Source: Typha latifolia
Lineage: Eukaryota > Streptophyta > Magnoliopsida > Poales > Typhaceae
Assembly: GCA_019914945.1 (NCBI GenBank)
Contig: CM034113.1
Location: forward strand, 4,196,850-4,260,849
Length of the DNA stretch: 64,000 nt
Reading direction: 5' to 3'
Of this stretch, positions 12,593 through 24,249 are shown piece after piece. A program made the position numbers and the translations under genes. The notes beneath the pieces were generated by a model. It made no database searches and was not told where the DNA came from. It was given only the letters and a program-made list of their open reading frames with translations. The stretch's first letter is position 1. Every line of letters starts with the position of its first letter.

Positions 12593-13501
12593 TAAACTTC
12601 ACGAGATAACACGATCTACTGTATCCGACCGAGATCCGATGTTCACTAGTCAGTTCTGATAAGAATTTTTCATCTACAGGGCACGACGTTCCTGATGAGC
12701 TCAGCATACCATCCACAGACAGACAGGCAGACAAAGGTCTTGAACCGGTTTGGAGCAATACCTACGGTGCTACGTCGAAGAGTAGCCAAGGCGGTGGCTC
12801 CAATTCTTACCATGGGCGGAGTGGGCTACAACACTGCCCACCATTCAGCCATAGACACCACGCTGTTTGAGGTAGTTTACGGTAGGCTCCTCCTACCTTG
12901 GTCTCCTACGCACCGACTCGACGGACGGAATGCATAGACATCGAGGAAACCCTAGTGGATAGGGATGCTTATATCCAACGGTTAAGGGCCAACTTGGCGG
13001 CAGCACAAAACCAAATGAAGTACATCTACAATCGGTGACACCAGGATCTAACCTTCGAAGTAGGAGATTAGGTCTACATCAAACTCTAGCCCTACCGTAA
13101 AACCTCGGTTTGACCCATCATGAACCGAAAGATGGCATATAGGTACTTTGGGTCATACCAAGTGATTGAATGCATAAGCAAGGTGGCTTACTGACTTGAT
13201 CTTCCAAATGACTCACGGGTGCACTTAATGTTCCATGTTTCAGCTTTGCGAGCCCAAGTTACAGCCGAGACAGCTAATACGACCAACATATCCAATCCAG
13301 CCACACATGACCAAGAGGCAATGCCACTTCGGTATCTAGACAAAACAAGGATTCGGGTAAACGGAAGATTGACCACACAAGTACAAGCGGAGTGGTCCAA
13401 CGAACCAACGAGAGATTCGACTTGGGACTCTGAGTTCGAGTTGATGCAGCGCTTTCCAAACTTCCCACCTTATGGACAAGGTGGTCGTAAGCATGGAATG
13501 A
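12593..13501 (+). pseudogene. Gypsy integrase C-terminal half, array element 4
   Basis: Third copy of the integrase 3' half: MSSAYHPQTDRQTKVLNR at 12695, YNTAHHSAIDTT at about 12830, then an open stretch at 13219-13506 with the chromodomain-like tail (TTQVQAEWSNEPT, STWDSEFELMQRF). A frameshift after VLNR and a stop near 13070 break it. It is colinear with 7346-8265. Confidence 0.75.
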
Positions 13502-13846
13502 TGTGATCCAGGTCTTATCAAATCGATTCGCGGGGACATTAGTCTCAATTGATCGAGTCTATTTATCCTTTAATAATTTCATAATGTAAGCCTTTTAGGC
13601 AATCTAGTTTAGTCATGTGAGCCATTAAAGTAAGTCCAAATAAGTCATTACAGCCCTTAAGGCACGTCTAGTTAAGCCAAGTAAGCCTCAAAGGCAAGTC
13701 CAATTAAGTCATTAAGCCTTTAAGGCAAATCCTAATCCGAGTCGTGTTAGCCATTAGGGCTAGTCCTAGTGAGACTTATTGTACTCGACCTCTATCTATA
13801 TAAGGGTTGGGCTCCTTTGTTAAGCATCCAAACATTGAGAAAGTAT
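13502..13846 (+). repeat. LTR fragment of array element 4
   Basis: Starts TGTGATCC right after the integrase stop and matches the first two-thirds of the family LTR. It breaks off at GAGAAAGTAT, where a different minus-strand element begins. Confidence 0.8.
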
Positions 13847-13879
13847 CTATAGGCTATCAGTCATAATAAATAATCATAT

Positions 13880-15130
13880 CTATAGGCTCTTTCTTAAACC
13901 TAAGCTCTAATAATCATATCTAAGACTTTTACTAAAGGTATAACTTTGGTTCTCAATGCTTTATCTCTTCTAGCAAGGACTTTCACAGGTTGCTCTTCAT
14001 ATGATAGATTTTGCTGCAGCTGAATTGGTTCATAATGAATCATATGCAATGGATCTGATATATATTTTCTTAATACTGACACATGGAACACATTATGAAT
14101 TTGTGCTAAGTCAGGTGGTAAAGCTACTCTATAAGCTACAGGCCCCACTCATCCAAAAATCTCATAAGGTCCTATATACCTAGGACTTAACTTTCCTTTC
14201 TTTCCAAAGCGAAACACAACCTTCCAGGGTGAAACTCTTAAGAATACTTTGTCCCCAACCTAAAACTCCAAATCACGCCTCCTATTATCGGCATAACTTT
14301 TCTGTCGACTTTGTGCCATCTTCATATGTTCTCTAATTGTCTTTATCATCTCAACTGTAGCTTGCACTAGTATTGACTTTTCAACCTTCTTTTCTCTAAC
14401 TTCTTCCCAATTAATTGGTGATCTGCATTTCCTGCCATATAACGCTTCATAGGGAGGCATACCAATGCTAGCATGATAGCTGTTATTATAAGCAAACTCT
14501 ATCAATGGTAAATATTTGTCCCAACCCAATCCAAAATTAATTACACATGCTCTCAACATATCCTCTAATGATTGAATAGTACACTCAGATTGGCCATCTA
14601 TTTGAGGATGATACGCTGTACTAAACTGCAGTTTTGTTCCAAATAACTGATGATACTGCTTCAAAAATCTGGACACAAAACGAGGATCTCTATCTAAAGT
14701 GATACTAATAGGAATTTCATGGTGAGCAAAAATGTCATCTCTAAACAAGATAGCTAACTTTTCCATTCAATCAGTAGTACTAACCGGTAAAAAGTGTGCT
14801 GATTTGGTTAGTCTATCAATAATCACCCAAATTGCAGTCTTCCCTTTTTGTGTCTTTGGTAGTCCTGTCACAAAATCCATATTAATATGTTCCCATTTCC
14901 ATTCAGGAATCTGCAAAGGTTGTAATGCACCTGCAGGCCTTTGGTGCTCAATCTTGACTTGCTGACAAGTCAAACAACTTAGCCACAAATTCCCCAATAT
15001 TTCTTTTAATTCCTTCCCACTAGAATTTCTTCTTCAACTCATGATACATTTTTGTTCCCCCGGGGTGCATAGCATAAGCAGAAGTATGAACTTCATTTAA
15101 AATTTCATTTCTAAGTTCATCACAATTAGG
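13880..15130 (-). pseudogene. Del/Tekay-like gypsy integrase with truncated chromodomain
   Basis: Minus-strand integrase. The zinc-domain end reads CLTCQQVKIEHQRPAG (about 14970). The core starts with WEHINMDFVTGLP and holds SITLDRDPRF, YHPQIDGQSE and NNSYHASIGMPPYEALYGR (14766-14260). One stop separates the two open stretches at about 14767. Downstream, MGPVAYRVALPPDLAQIHN..FHVS and PVKVLARRDKALRTK mark the Del/Tekay chromovirus C-terminus; the chromodomain is cut off at about 13900. These motifs differ clearly from the array family, so this is a separate lineage. Confidence 0.85.
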
Positions 15131-15145
15131 AACATACAATCTGCC

Positions 15146-15943
15146 TCAAAAATGCAGTATCTCAGTAGAGTCTATAGAGAATTCTGGTTTACTAGAATTC
15201 TGTATTTGTTTTACAATTTGCATAGCCTTAATATCAGTCTTCTGAGATACATTGATTTTATCTATCAATGTAGGTTTGACAATGAATTGTGCTAGTAAAC
15301 CGACTCCACTACCCTTGATCACAATTGGAACTTCTAGCCTTTGCAGATCCTTAATTATCATAGTTTGTTGGGTTAATTAAAAATGCTAGACTCCCAACTG
15401 ACTTCCTACTTAAGGTATTTGCAACAACATTTGCCCTTGATGATAATTTATGGTATAATCTTATTCCTTTACTAATTCCAACCATCTCCTTTGCCGCAAA
15501 TTAAGTTATTTTTAAGTAAACAAATATTTAAGACTTTTATGATCCGTAAAAATTTCACATTTTTCCCCATATAGATAGTGTCGCCAAATTTTTAGAGCAA
15601 ACACTACAACAACCAACTCCAAATCATAAGTAGGATAATTCTGTTCATAACCTTTCAATCGTCTAGATGCATATGCCACTACATTACCATTCTGCATTAA
15701 GACACAACCTAATCCCTTGCATGAGGCATCACAATACAATTGGAATCCTATTCCACTACAAGGAATAATCAGAATTGGTGCACAAGTCAATCTTCTTTTT
15801 AATTCTTGAAAACTATTTTCACACTCTTCATTCCACTCAAACCTTTGATTCTTCCGAGTCAACCTGGTAAGAGGCATAGCTATCTTTGCATATCCTTCTA
15901 CAAACCTTCTATAATACCCAGCCAGACCAAGAAAACTACGCAC
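15146..15943 (-). pseudogene. Del/Tekay-like RNase H
   Basis: Continues the same minus-strand pol. [20 protein letters not shown] opens the region, followed by [17 protein letters not shown], the VAYASRRLK block and [12 protein letters not shown] (to 15512). A stop follows, then a degraded region to 15146 leading to the integrase zinc domain. The RNase H acidic residues D (YCDAS) and D (TDHKSL) are visible. Confidence 0.85.
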
Positions 15944-15984
15944 CTCTGTGATATTAGTTCGTTGACTCTATTTCAATGCAGCCT

Positions 15985-16495
15985 CTATTTTGGACTGATC
16001 CATACTGATCCTTCCTGTGATACTACATGTCCTAGAAAGACCACTTGATCTAGCCAGAACTCACATTTTGAGAATTTGGCAAATAATTTCTTCTCTCTCA
16101 AGATCTGGAGAATTAACCTCAAGTGATGCTCATGTTCTTCCTCACTAGCTGAATATATTAGTATATCATCAATAAATACTATTACAAACTGATCCGAATA
16201 AGGGTGGAAAACTCTATTCATCAGATCCATAAAAACAGCTGGAGCATTAGTCAATCCAAATGGCATAACCAAAAACTCATAATGTCCATATCTAATACGA
16301 AAAGCAGTTTTTGAAATATCCTCCTCACGGATTTTTAATTGATGGTAACCAGTCCTCAAGTCTATTTTTGAGAACACTCTAGTTCCCCTTAACTGATCAA
16401 ACAAATCAACAATGCAAGGTAGAGGATATTTATTTTTTATTGTCACTTGGTTCAGCTGTCTATAGTCTATACATGATACGATTCGGACTTCACTG
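15985..16495 (-). pseudogene. Del/Tekay-like reverse transcriptase, 5'-truncated
   Basis: RT palm is well preserved: [53 protein letters not shown] and the catalytic FIDDILIYS (16446-15985). The upstream [11 protein letters not shown] is readable to about 16490, then the element is truncated. Gag, protease and LTR of this copy are missing. A stop near 15970 separates it from RNase H. Confidence 0.85.
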
Positions 16496-16549
16496 ATGTC
16501 ATCTCTATCATGGATTCACTTTAGGACAGTCTTTGTTTCTTGTTTTAAT

Positions 16550-17391
16550 GTTTAATTTCCAAGAAAATAAGTTTTCTGTAAGTCACGTTAGAACGCGGGT
16601 GGAGTGACTAAGAACGCGGTTTTGAACGGATTGTGTGAGTGTGCAGCGTTCGAACGCCCCGCTCGAACGCACTGTGAACGCATGCATCGCGTTTGCAAAT
16701 CCAGAGAAGTGGGAAACATGCACATTCGATCGCGCGTTCGAACGCCAACAACGCGTTCGCAAATCCAGAGAAAGGCAAACTCGGTGCATTCAAACGCGGT
16801 CGGCGAAATTGTATTGTTTATGGTTAATTTTGAGTTGTTTGGTTAGCCTCTAAAACGGATGTGGATGGCAACCAAAAGATTATTATTGAAGAATTGAGTT
16901 TTGCCTTGCCTCTTATTCGCTCTCGTTCTCTCAATCCCCGATGACGCCGCTTCTAACCTCCCTCGACCGGCCAATCACCCTAGACCCTTAGGGGTGGCCC
17001 TCTCCTCCCCCTTCTTCCAATCTATCCAACACTTGCCCTAACCCTTCCATCAACCATAACCCTTCCACCACCACTTTTCACCAGTGCCACCCCATTAACG
17101 TCGGTCCTCCACTAACCACCATCATCGTAGGATCTCGTGCCTCTATCCACGGATCCTAAACAGACCACCCTGATGTTCATCCACTAATCGGACAATATCG
17201 CGAGATCCCCATATCCAATTTGCCTGAAACTTGATTCGTTGAACTCTTTTCTGGGGCTACAACATATCCAAATTTCACGTCGATCCAACGGTGGCATCTT
17301 TCGGGATCTTATTTCAAAGTTGTGTACTAGATCCAGTCCAAATCAGACAATTGAAAGAGGTCGAACCTTAGCCTAAGAGGAGATCGTATCA
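16550..17391 (+). repeat. LTR of plus-strand element A, with TTCGAACGC motifs
   Basis: Region upstream of the primer site at 17395; the 3' edge is ATCA at about 17391 and the 5' edge is uncertain. From 16590 to 16800 it contains many CpG-rich words of the form GTTCGAACGC and AACGCG, strikingly unlike the AT-rich surroundings. The same words occur in the LTR at 28219-29342, which supports relatedness of the two elements. Confidence 0.6.
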
Positions 17392-17394
17392 AGC

Positions 17395-17407
17395 TGGTAT
17401 CAGAGCC
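17395..17407 (+). other. Primer-binding site of element A
   Basis: Perfect TGGTATCAGAGCC, complementary to initiator tRNA-Met, three bases after the probable LTR end and 26 bases before the gag ATG at 17433. Confidence 0.85.
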
Positions 17408-17432
17408 ATTGTTCCTCAGACACGCGCTTCCT

Positions 17433-18780
17433 ATGACGACAACTAGAGCCATGGCTGCACGGCGAGATGAGGAGGAAGAAATTTCCCCATTGTAGGAGGG
17501 GGAAATGGTTGCGGAGACTTCCACCCGCGGAACCACCCGATCTAATCGGAATATGGAAGAACCTAGAGTTCAAGCCGTGTTGGGGTCTCTATCCGAACAA
17601 ATGGCCATCAACAATCAGATGATGATGGAGATGATGCGGGAATTACGAGTGACAAGGGAAGCCATGGCGAACAGGAATGCACCATCGACCCACGACGCAA
17701 GTCCACACCCATGAACCCACCGCCATCGGTTTAGCCATTGCAACCATAAGAGCCGCTGCTGCCACCACCCTATGGGCAGAGACAAGCAAGGATGGTTACG
17801 CCAGGCCGAGTTGCAGGTGAACCCATCCGACGAGCGAACCACTATGGAGACCACCTTGGAGATCAAGATCTGTGGGCGAGTCAATACGATCTGGAACCAC
17901 GGCGAGTTAATCAAAACCGAAGGAGGGATCATCAACCCTTCATGGTGCATCCTCCTCTAGTTAGATAAGGACTTGGACATGATCCGGAACGAGACAATGG
18001 CATCCGTGGACAAATCGTGCATCTCGAATTCCCCAAGTTCAAAGGTGGCGATCTGATCGATTGGTTGTATAGGGCGGAGCAATTCTTCGCATACCAAAGT
18101 ACGGCGGAAGAATACAAGGTGATGCTTGCGAGCTTCCACCTTGAGAATGCGGCGCTTCATTGATTTCGAGCAGTCAATGCCAATGAGGCTATCAAATTGG
18201 GCTGAATTTTGTGCTAATATCACATGGCGATTTGGAGCGTCGGGGTATGAAGACTTTGATGCTCTCCTCTCAAAGACGGTGCAAAAGACCACGGTTGGGG
18301 CATACCAAGAAAAATTCGAGAGGATAAGTAACCAATGTCATCCACCATTGAAGGATCAGCAACTTCGCAGCACCTTCATCTCCGGGCTGTGGGGAGACAT
18401 ACAACCTGATGTGAGGGCTTTAAGGCCTAGAAATTTAAAGGAGGCCTTCGAAGATGCGGTGCTTAAGGAAGACAAACATAGGGCCATGAATTTACACCTG
18501 AAATAGAGTTGGACGAGCCAAGGAAGCCGCAATCAAGCTCAACCAACCATAGCGCCAGGAAATATCACCGGAGTACCAAGAATTGCTGCTACAGTGGTAC
18601 CTCCTCGAGCGCCCTTGAAGCTATCCCAAGATGTCAAGTACACACCTAGAGGTCCGGGATGAGCACTCACACATGCTCAAGTGGAGGAACGAAGGGCCAA
18701 AGGCCTATGCTTTCGCTGGGATGAGAAGTTTGTACCCGGGCATCGCTGCGCTAAACCAATGGGATCGGTGATGCTAATCG
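17433..18780 (+). pseudogene. Gypsy gag of element A
   Basis: Gag starts at ATG 17433 (MTTTRAMAARRDEEEE). Early stops follow, including one at about 17493. The conserved core is open at 18126-18506 (VGAYQEKFERISNQC, STFISGLWGDIQPDVRALRPRN), ending in a stop. A knuckle-like CFRWDEKFVPGHRCAK lies at about 18710-18757. The layout matches the array family, but the sequence is only distantly related. Confidence 0.75.
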
Positions 18781-20000
18781 ACGGATTGGAGGAGGCTGAG
18801 GACGAGATTGTAGATGAAGGTGAGGGCGTGGCTGGGCAGTAAGGAGGAGTCGCTGAGAAGCGACCTATGGAGGACATGATGGCCGAGATCTCCTTCCACG
18901 CAAATTCCGAGACAGCCGCACCAAGGACTTTGAGGGTGAACGGTGTAATCAAGACATTTATAGTGAGAATCTTGATCGACACCGGGTCCACCCACAACTT
19001 CATTGACAAGAGGCTCCTTAGGAAGATTGGGCTTGAGTCGGAACCCACGGAAGGGGTCGATGTGACGATTAGAGATGGCACTACATTGTGAGCAGATTTT
19101 ATTTGTGGAGGTGTGGAATTGAGGGTGCAAGGCCAAACTTTCACATTGGATCTTTATCTGTTGGCCTTGCAAGGTGCCGACATTATTTTGGGGACTCAAT
19201 GGCTTCAAAGCTTGGGGCCCGTAACATTTGATTTCTCAAACCTCACACTGACATTTCGGAGGAATGGTCGAAGGGTGCTGCTGGATGGAAATCAACCGCG
19301 GCAAGGGATGACATTGCAACCACTTGTGGGCTTTCCTTGTGTAGGGGATCGAGCTCTACTATTGCAAATGACTGTTGCTGAACCAGAACATCCACTACCA
19401 AGGAAAATAGCCGCTGACATGCAAGAGCTGCTGCATGAGTTCCAGGATCTCTTCGAGGAACCCCGAGGACTACCGCCGACTTGTCGGCACGATCATCGCA
19501 TCCAGATCATTCCAGGGGCTAAACTAGGAAATGTCCAGCCCTATCAGTACCCGCATGTCCAGAAGGAAGAGATTAGTAAATTGGTGGTGGAAATGCTCGA
19601 GCAAGGGATTATTCAATCGAGTAAAAGTGCCTACTCGTCGCCGATGCTGCTGGTTCGGAAGAAAAATGGGAGTTGGCGGTTTTGCATCGACTACCGAGCC
19701 TTGAATGCAATTACTATCAAGAACCGGTATCCAATACCGGTGATCGAGGAGTTGCTGGATGAACTTGCAGGGTACCATCAAATCCGCATCAACCCAAATG
19801 ATGTGCACAAAATGGCGTTCCGAACTCATGATGGCCACTATGAGTTCTGAGTCATGCCATTTGGGCTCACCAATGCACCGGCCACCTTCCAAGGGCTGAT
19901 GCCTTTTCCACCCGCTTTTGCGTCGGTACGTGCTCATCTTCTTTGACGATATTCTAGTGTATAGCAGGAATTGGAGCGAGCACTTGCGGCATGTAGGTAT
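18781..20000 (+). pseudogene. Protease and RT of element A
   Basis: The protease at 18867-19091 keeps an intact active site, DTGSTHNF. A stop precedes a long open stretch at 19113-19850 with protease C-terminus (DIILGTQWLQSLGP), the linker LFEEPRGLPP and RT fingers/palm (NGSWRFCIDYRALNAITIKN). A stop follows HYEF at about 19848 and a shift lies before the catalytic FFDDILVYS at about 19940. About 20 residues between LLDEL and GYHQIR (normally GA..FSKLDL..) are missing, so an RT catalytic Asp is deleted. Confidence 0.8.
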
Positions 20001-20008
20001 TAAAAATC

Positions 20009-20866
20009 TTGCGACAAAACCAGTTAAAAGTCAAGATGAGCAAGTGTCTTTGGGGAGAGTTACGAGTGGAGTACTTGGGGCATATAATCTCAGCAAGAGG
20101 AGTGGAGGCCAATCCAAGCAAGATCAAGAATATGGTGGACTGGCCGATTCCTACTAATCAGTGGGAATTGAGGAAATTCCTTAGGTTGACGGGGTACTAC
20201 CGGCGATTCGTTGCCAACTACAGCAAAATTGCCGCCCCGCTGACCTCCTTACTCAAAAAAGGTGGGTTTCAATGGACGGTCAAAGCGACGGAGGCCTTCG
20301 AAGCCTTGAAGATAGCTATGTCTACCACTCCGGTTCTAGCACTACAGGATTTCGGCAAGCCCTTTGTGGTGGAATGTGACGCTTCGGATGAGGACATTGG
20401 AGCAGTTTTGATGCAAGAGGGCAGACTCATGGAATATATGAGCAAAGCATTGTCAAATCAGTCGCGACAGCTATCCACCTACGAGCGTGAAATGCTAGCG
20501 ATTCTACACGCCGTCACCAAATGGCGACCCTACTTGATTGGCCAACGGTTTACTATCCGCACGGACCAGCGTAGCTTACCCTACTTCATGGAGCAACGTT
20601 TGCACACCCCAGCCCAACAACGGTGGGTCACGAAACTCCTTAGGTATGATTACGAATTAGTTTACAAAAAGGGGATCGAGAATCGGGCGGCCGATGCCCT
20701 TTTGCGCCAACCGGACACAAGTGAGCTTGCCTCTTTTTCAGCACCAACATTTCCTCTATTTTCAGATATGTGGGGAACCAATGCAAAAGATCGTACCATG
20801 GAGGAGCTTGAGTCAGAGTTTAAATATCGCTTCCCAAATTTTAAACCTTGAGGACAAGGTTGCGGA
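20009..20866 (+). pseudogene. RNase H of element A fused to pol terminus; integrase deleted
   Basis: An open stretch carries RT thumb (CLWGELRVEYLGHIIS) and a full RNase H: VECDASDEDIGAVLMQEG, STYEREMLAILHAV, RTDQRSLPYF, NRAADALLRQ. Right after PTFPLFSDMWG the protein jumps to ELESEFKYRFPNFKP, which is the extreme C-terminus of pol. The whole integrase, about 1.3 kb, is therefore removed by an internal deletion. The sequence ends at 20867, where the minus-strand long-LTR element begins, so no 3' LTR is present. Confidence 0.85.
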
Positions 20867-20867
20867 A

Positions 20868-21176
20868 TCCAACATTTTCTCTATGTCTGATAACCATCCA
20901 CTAGCCTCCAGTGGATCAATACCTCCACTATAAATCGGGGGGTTCAACTGTATAAACTTATTTAAGGTGATGCCCGCTGTAGGAGGTGGCTCAGAACTCT
21001 GCTAATATGCGAGCTCCTCTACCTCGAAGGATTTCCTCAATAAGTATTTCTTGACTGTCCAGGAGGTGCGTAATAGGATCACGCTCCTCTACAGATTGAG
21101 GAACTTCTAAGGTCTCAGTAGGGGCCTCAGTTGTGGAGGTCACCCTAGACTGTGAACCTCTGCGATGAGGTGGCAT
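20868..21176 (-). pseudogene. Gag N-terminus of long-LTR element, copy 2
   Basis: Minus-strand gag from the ATG at 21176 (MPPHRRGSQSRV..., open to 20991) and degraded to 20868. It is the counterpart of 168-450, with the frame preserved near the start where copy 1 has lost a base. Beyond 20868 the gag is gone, so only the first hundred or so codons remain. Confidence 0.8.
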
Positions 21177-21336
21177 CTTTCTGTGAAAATAGTCAAATTC
21201 ATCAACTGATTAGTGATCAAGTAAAATTCTAAAATTTATCTCTTGTGTAACCCTAAGACCGCAATATTTCCCTAGACTCGAGGTGACAATATACAAAAGC
21301 TCTTGATGATGTGCCGAATACTTAACAAAACCTAGG

Positions 21337-21349
21337 CTCTGATACACCA
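21337..21349 (-). other. Primer-binding site of long-LTR element, copy 2
   Basis: Same altered initiator-Met site as at 609-625, between gag and the LTR edge at 21358. Confidence 0.75.
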
Positions 21350-23407
21350 CTCTAAAATGTAACACCCACAACCCTAAACACGTGCATGGCACGAGCCCAC
21401 ATGACACGTGCGTGGCACCTGACTATTTCGTTAGTTACAATAATCAAATAAACATGTATCAGCATCATAAATTTATCCACAATATCTAAACTAAGAATAA
21501 CACAAGTATAACTATCAACAGTACACGGATAACCTTACTTGGGCCCCACATAGGCTACGACACATCATCAAGAGCTTTTCACCATAATATATACACAATG
21601 GTGGTATATACATAATTATACAAGTACAAAGTTACTTGCTAGAATATAAGATAAGGATAAAGATACACTTTGAAAGATGTCTACTAATACATCAAATAAG
21701 ATAACTCATCTAGCGCATAACACTAACCACACACTACTCTTCACCCACTAGCAAGATCTCTAAGGGAGTATCCTGCTCCACTCGTTCACTTGGGTTTTTG
21801 GAAAGGAGAAAACAAATAGAGTCATGAGCTAAAGGCTTAGTGAATAGACCTTACCCCGAATCAGTATAGCCAAACAAAGAGTAAATCATGCACTGTATAA
21901 TATGAATCAGAAAGAGCATCATATTATAAATAAGAGTATGAATGTAACATCAATATTATATAATTGAAATGTAGATAATATGTCATAACTGATAAAAGTA
22001 TATAATCCTTGACAATAAGTAAACAAATCTCCATGTCACAATATCATCATAACTCTCTCTCAAATATGACACATGATGCATGTCGTCTATGACCATGCTA
22101 TGATATCAAATGTAACCATATATGATGTAAATTGACCATTTGATAATCAAGTATTCAGATGAGAATAAAATCATATGCAGTTCTCAACATCTCAGTCATC
22201 AATATCATCTCTATATGTCATCATCATACTAGACCACCGTGCACAGTCAACACCCGGTGCCCGATCTCAACATCATGCCCGAAAGCTCAGAGCATATTCT
22301 GTCATCCGTAAGAAGTATCTCAAATATAATCATATCCTGCCATCCGCTAAGGGTATCAACATCTATCCAGACTGGGCACCCTTCTAGCTGATAGAAACCT
22401 CGTGAGGATAATTCGCCACATATGCCCTGGCGAACGGCATGTGTCCGAATGTCTGCTGTGCACACAGACTAACGACCTCGGACGTAAGGCCAACAGGATC
22501 GCGACTATGTCGAGCGATCAATCATCCACCAAATGCGTCCTAACTCTCGCGCCCACTCGAGTATCCTTACGCTTTTCATCAACGATCCTATCAATCAAAT
22601 TTCATACTTTCCTTTTAAATGACAGATCGTATATATATATCCAGTGTAATAACAAGTCAATGCATAATAGGAATTTAGGTGGAATAGGAATCAAGAGAAA
22701 AACAGTGCAATATAGTCTCCGATCATGTAGTCAACACATACATACTCATGCTAATCTATTACATGCATACTCGTGCTATAGATTAACTAGACATAAGATT
22801 ATAACAGCATAATCATCTCTCATCATCCCTATTTATCATCATCATACTCATATCCAAGATCAGCCTAATTAGATGCATGATAAAAATATAGTCGATTGTA
22901 ATCATCTCTAGATAAAGTCATATAATTATGTTGGAGGCCAAAACATGCAAGTATAGAATATATAATATATCATAATTTGATAAAGGCTTCTAGGGGATAG
23001 GACTACTCACCACCACTACAAATATCAAACAACCACTTGTTCATGTTCCTACGATAACGATCAAGCCTCGATAGCTGAGTCCACGGGGTCTTGAATAGGG
23101 GGGTCAAAATCTGAAATTATTTAAGTAGTATGATATTAGCCGTTTATCCCATTTAGAATTCATTAGTGCAAAATATAATAAATTATTTGATTTTATTAAA
23201 TAACTTGATATACATTATATATATCTTAAAAGAATCAGATATACAATACTATAATTAAAATATATGTATATAAAATAACTAACTATAATTCAATTATTTG
23301 GCAATTACTACTTTTACTTAACTAGTTACTAATCATACATATAATAAACATTATCCTTAAATATAAAAATAATTATTTGAGCTCAGCATTTTATTGCATA
23401 GAAAATA

Positions 23408-23408
<1 letters not shown>

Positions 23409-23454
<46 letters not shown>
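23409..23454. repeat. (AAT)n microsatellite
   Basis: An uninterrupted run of ATA/ATT trinucleotides inside the long LTR; the corresponding segment is absent from copy 1 because that LTR is truncated. Confidence 0.95.
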
Positions 23455-24025
23455 GGTGCTAGAAACACATTGCATATTCAAATATATTAAATATGTGCAT
23501 GTATAAGCATACATAAACATTAATAGAAATTTATATAATTTAATTATTTTTAATAAAACTAACTATATAAAATATAAGATTATTATCAATATGATTACAT
23601 GTATTAATCTAATAAACAATGGCTAAACTATATATAATCATATGCAAGTGTTTATAACTATAATTAATAAATTATTATACTAAAATACTTAGCTAATACT
23701 TATACTAGTGAGTGTAAATTATCAAAATAATATACCATCTAGATAAACTGATTTACCTAAATTTTAGAAACTAAATCATATAATTAATATAACAAATTAA
23801 AAGGGAGCAATTCCCTTGTTATAGTGCTGGGCTCGGCACTGTAGCAGCCGAGCACAGCACTGTTGTAGGAGAATAGCTAAGGAAGAAGAAAAAGAGAAGA
23901 GAAGAGAAGAAAAAGAAGGGAGGAGGGAGCATACTCGGGCTGGCGGGGAGGGGGCTTGGCCATTGCTGGCTAGCCAGGGGCCGACCTCTCGCCGACGGCT
24001 TAGCTACGACGAGCCCGAGCTCAAG

Positions 24026-24027
<2 letters not shown>

Positions 24028-24076
<49 letters not shown>
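24028..24076. repeat. (GA)n microsatellite
   Basis: About 24 GA units near the 5' end (minus sense) of long LTR copy 2. Homologous GA tracts lie at 32310-32342 and, as CT, at 32725-32767. Confidence 0.95.
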
Positions 24077-24081
<5 letters not shown>

Positions 24082-24249
24082 AAAGGAAAGAGAGGGGGAG
24101 TGAGAGATCTCATTGGCGGCGGTGGCTCCAAAGAAGGTGTCGGCAATAAGGAGAGAAAGGAGTGCGAGAGAGAATAGAGAGAGAGTAGAGTGAGAGGGTG
24201 GCCGAGAGAGAGAGGCGGTGGAGGGGAAAAGGGTGGCGGTGCCGGGGCA

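Larger units (their letters stand above)
21358..24249 (-). repeat. Long LTR, copy 2 (about 2.9 kb, near complete)
   Basis: Runs from TGTAACACCC to a probable edge GGGGCA at 24249. The left 2 kb matches copy 1. The right 0.9 kb is AT-rich, then holds an (AAT)n tract, a CTCGGCACTGTAGC block and a GA-rich stretch, then breaks into integrase sequence of another element. Diverged relatives make up 29343-32590 and 32600-34978. The open frames in it (for example 24004-24279) only reflect the GA repeat. Confidence 0.8.

Noticed and set aside
17395..17407. Methionine-tRNA-like sequences at several sites
   Set aside because: Only the 12-13 base primer-binding complement is present, always beside an LTR; no tRNA gene folds there.
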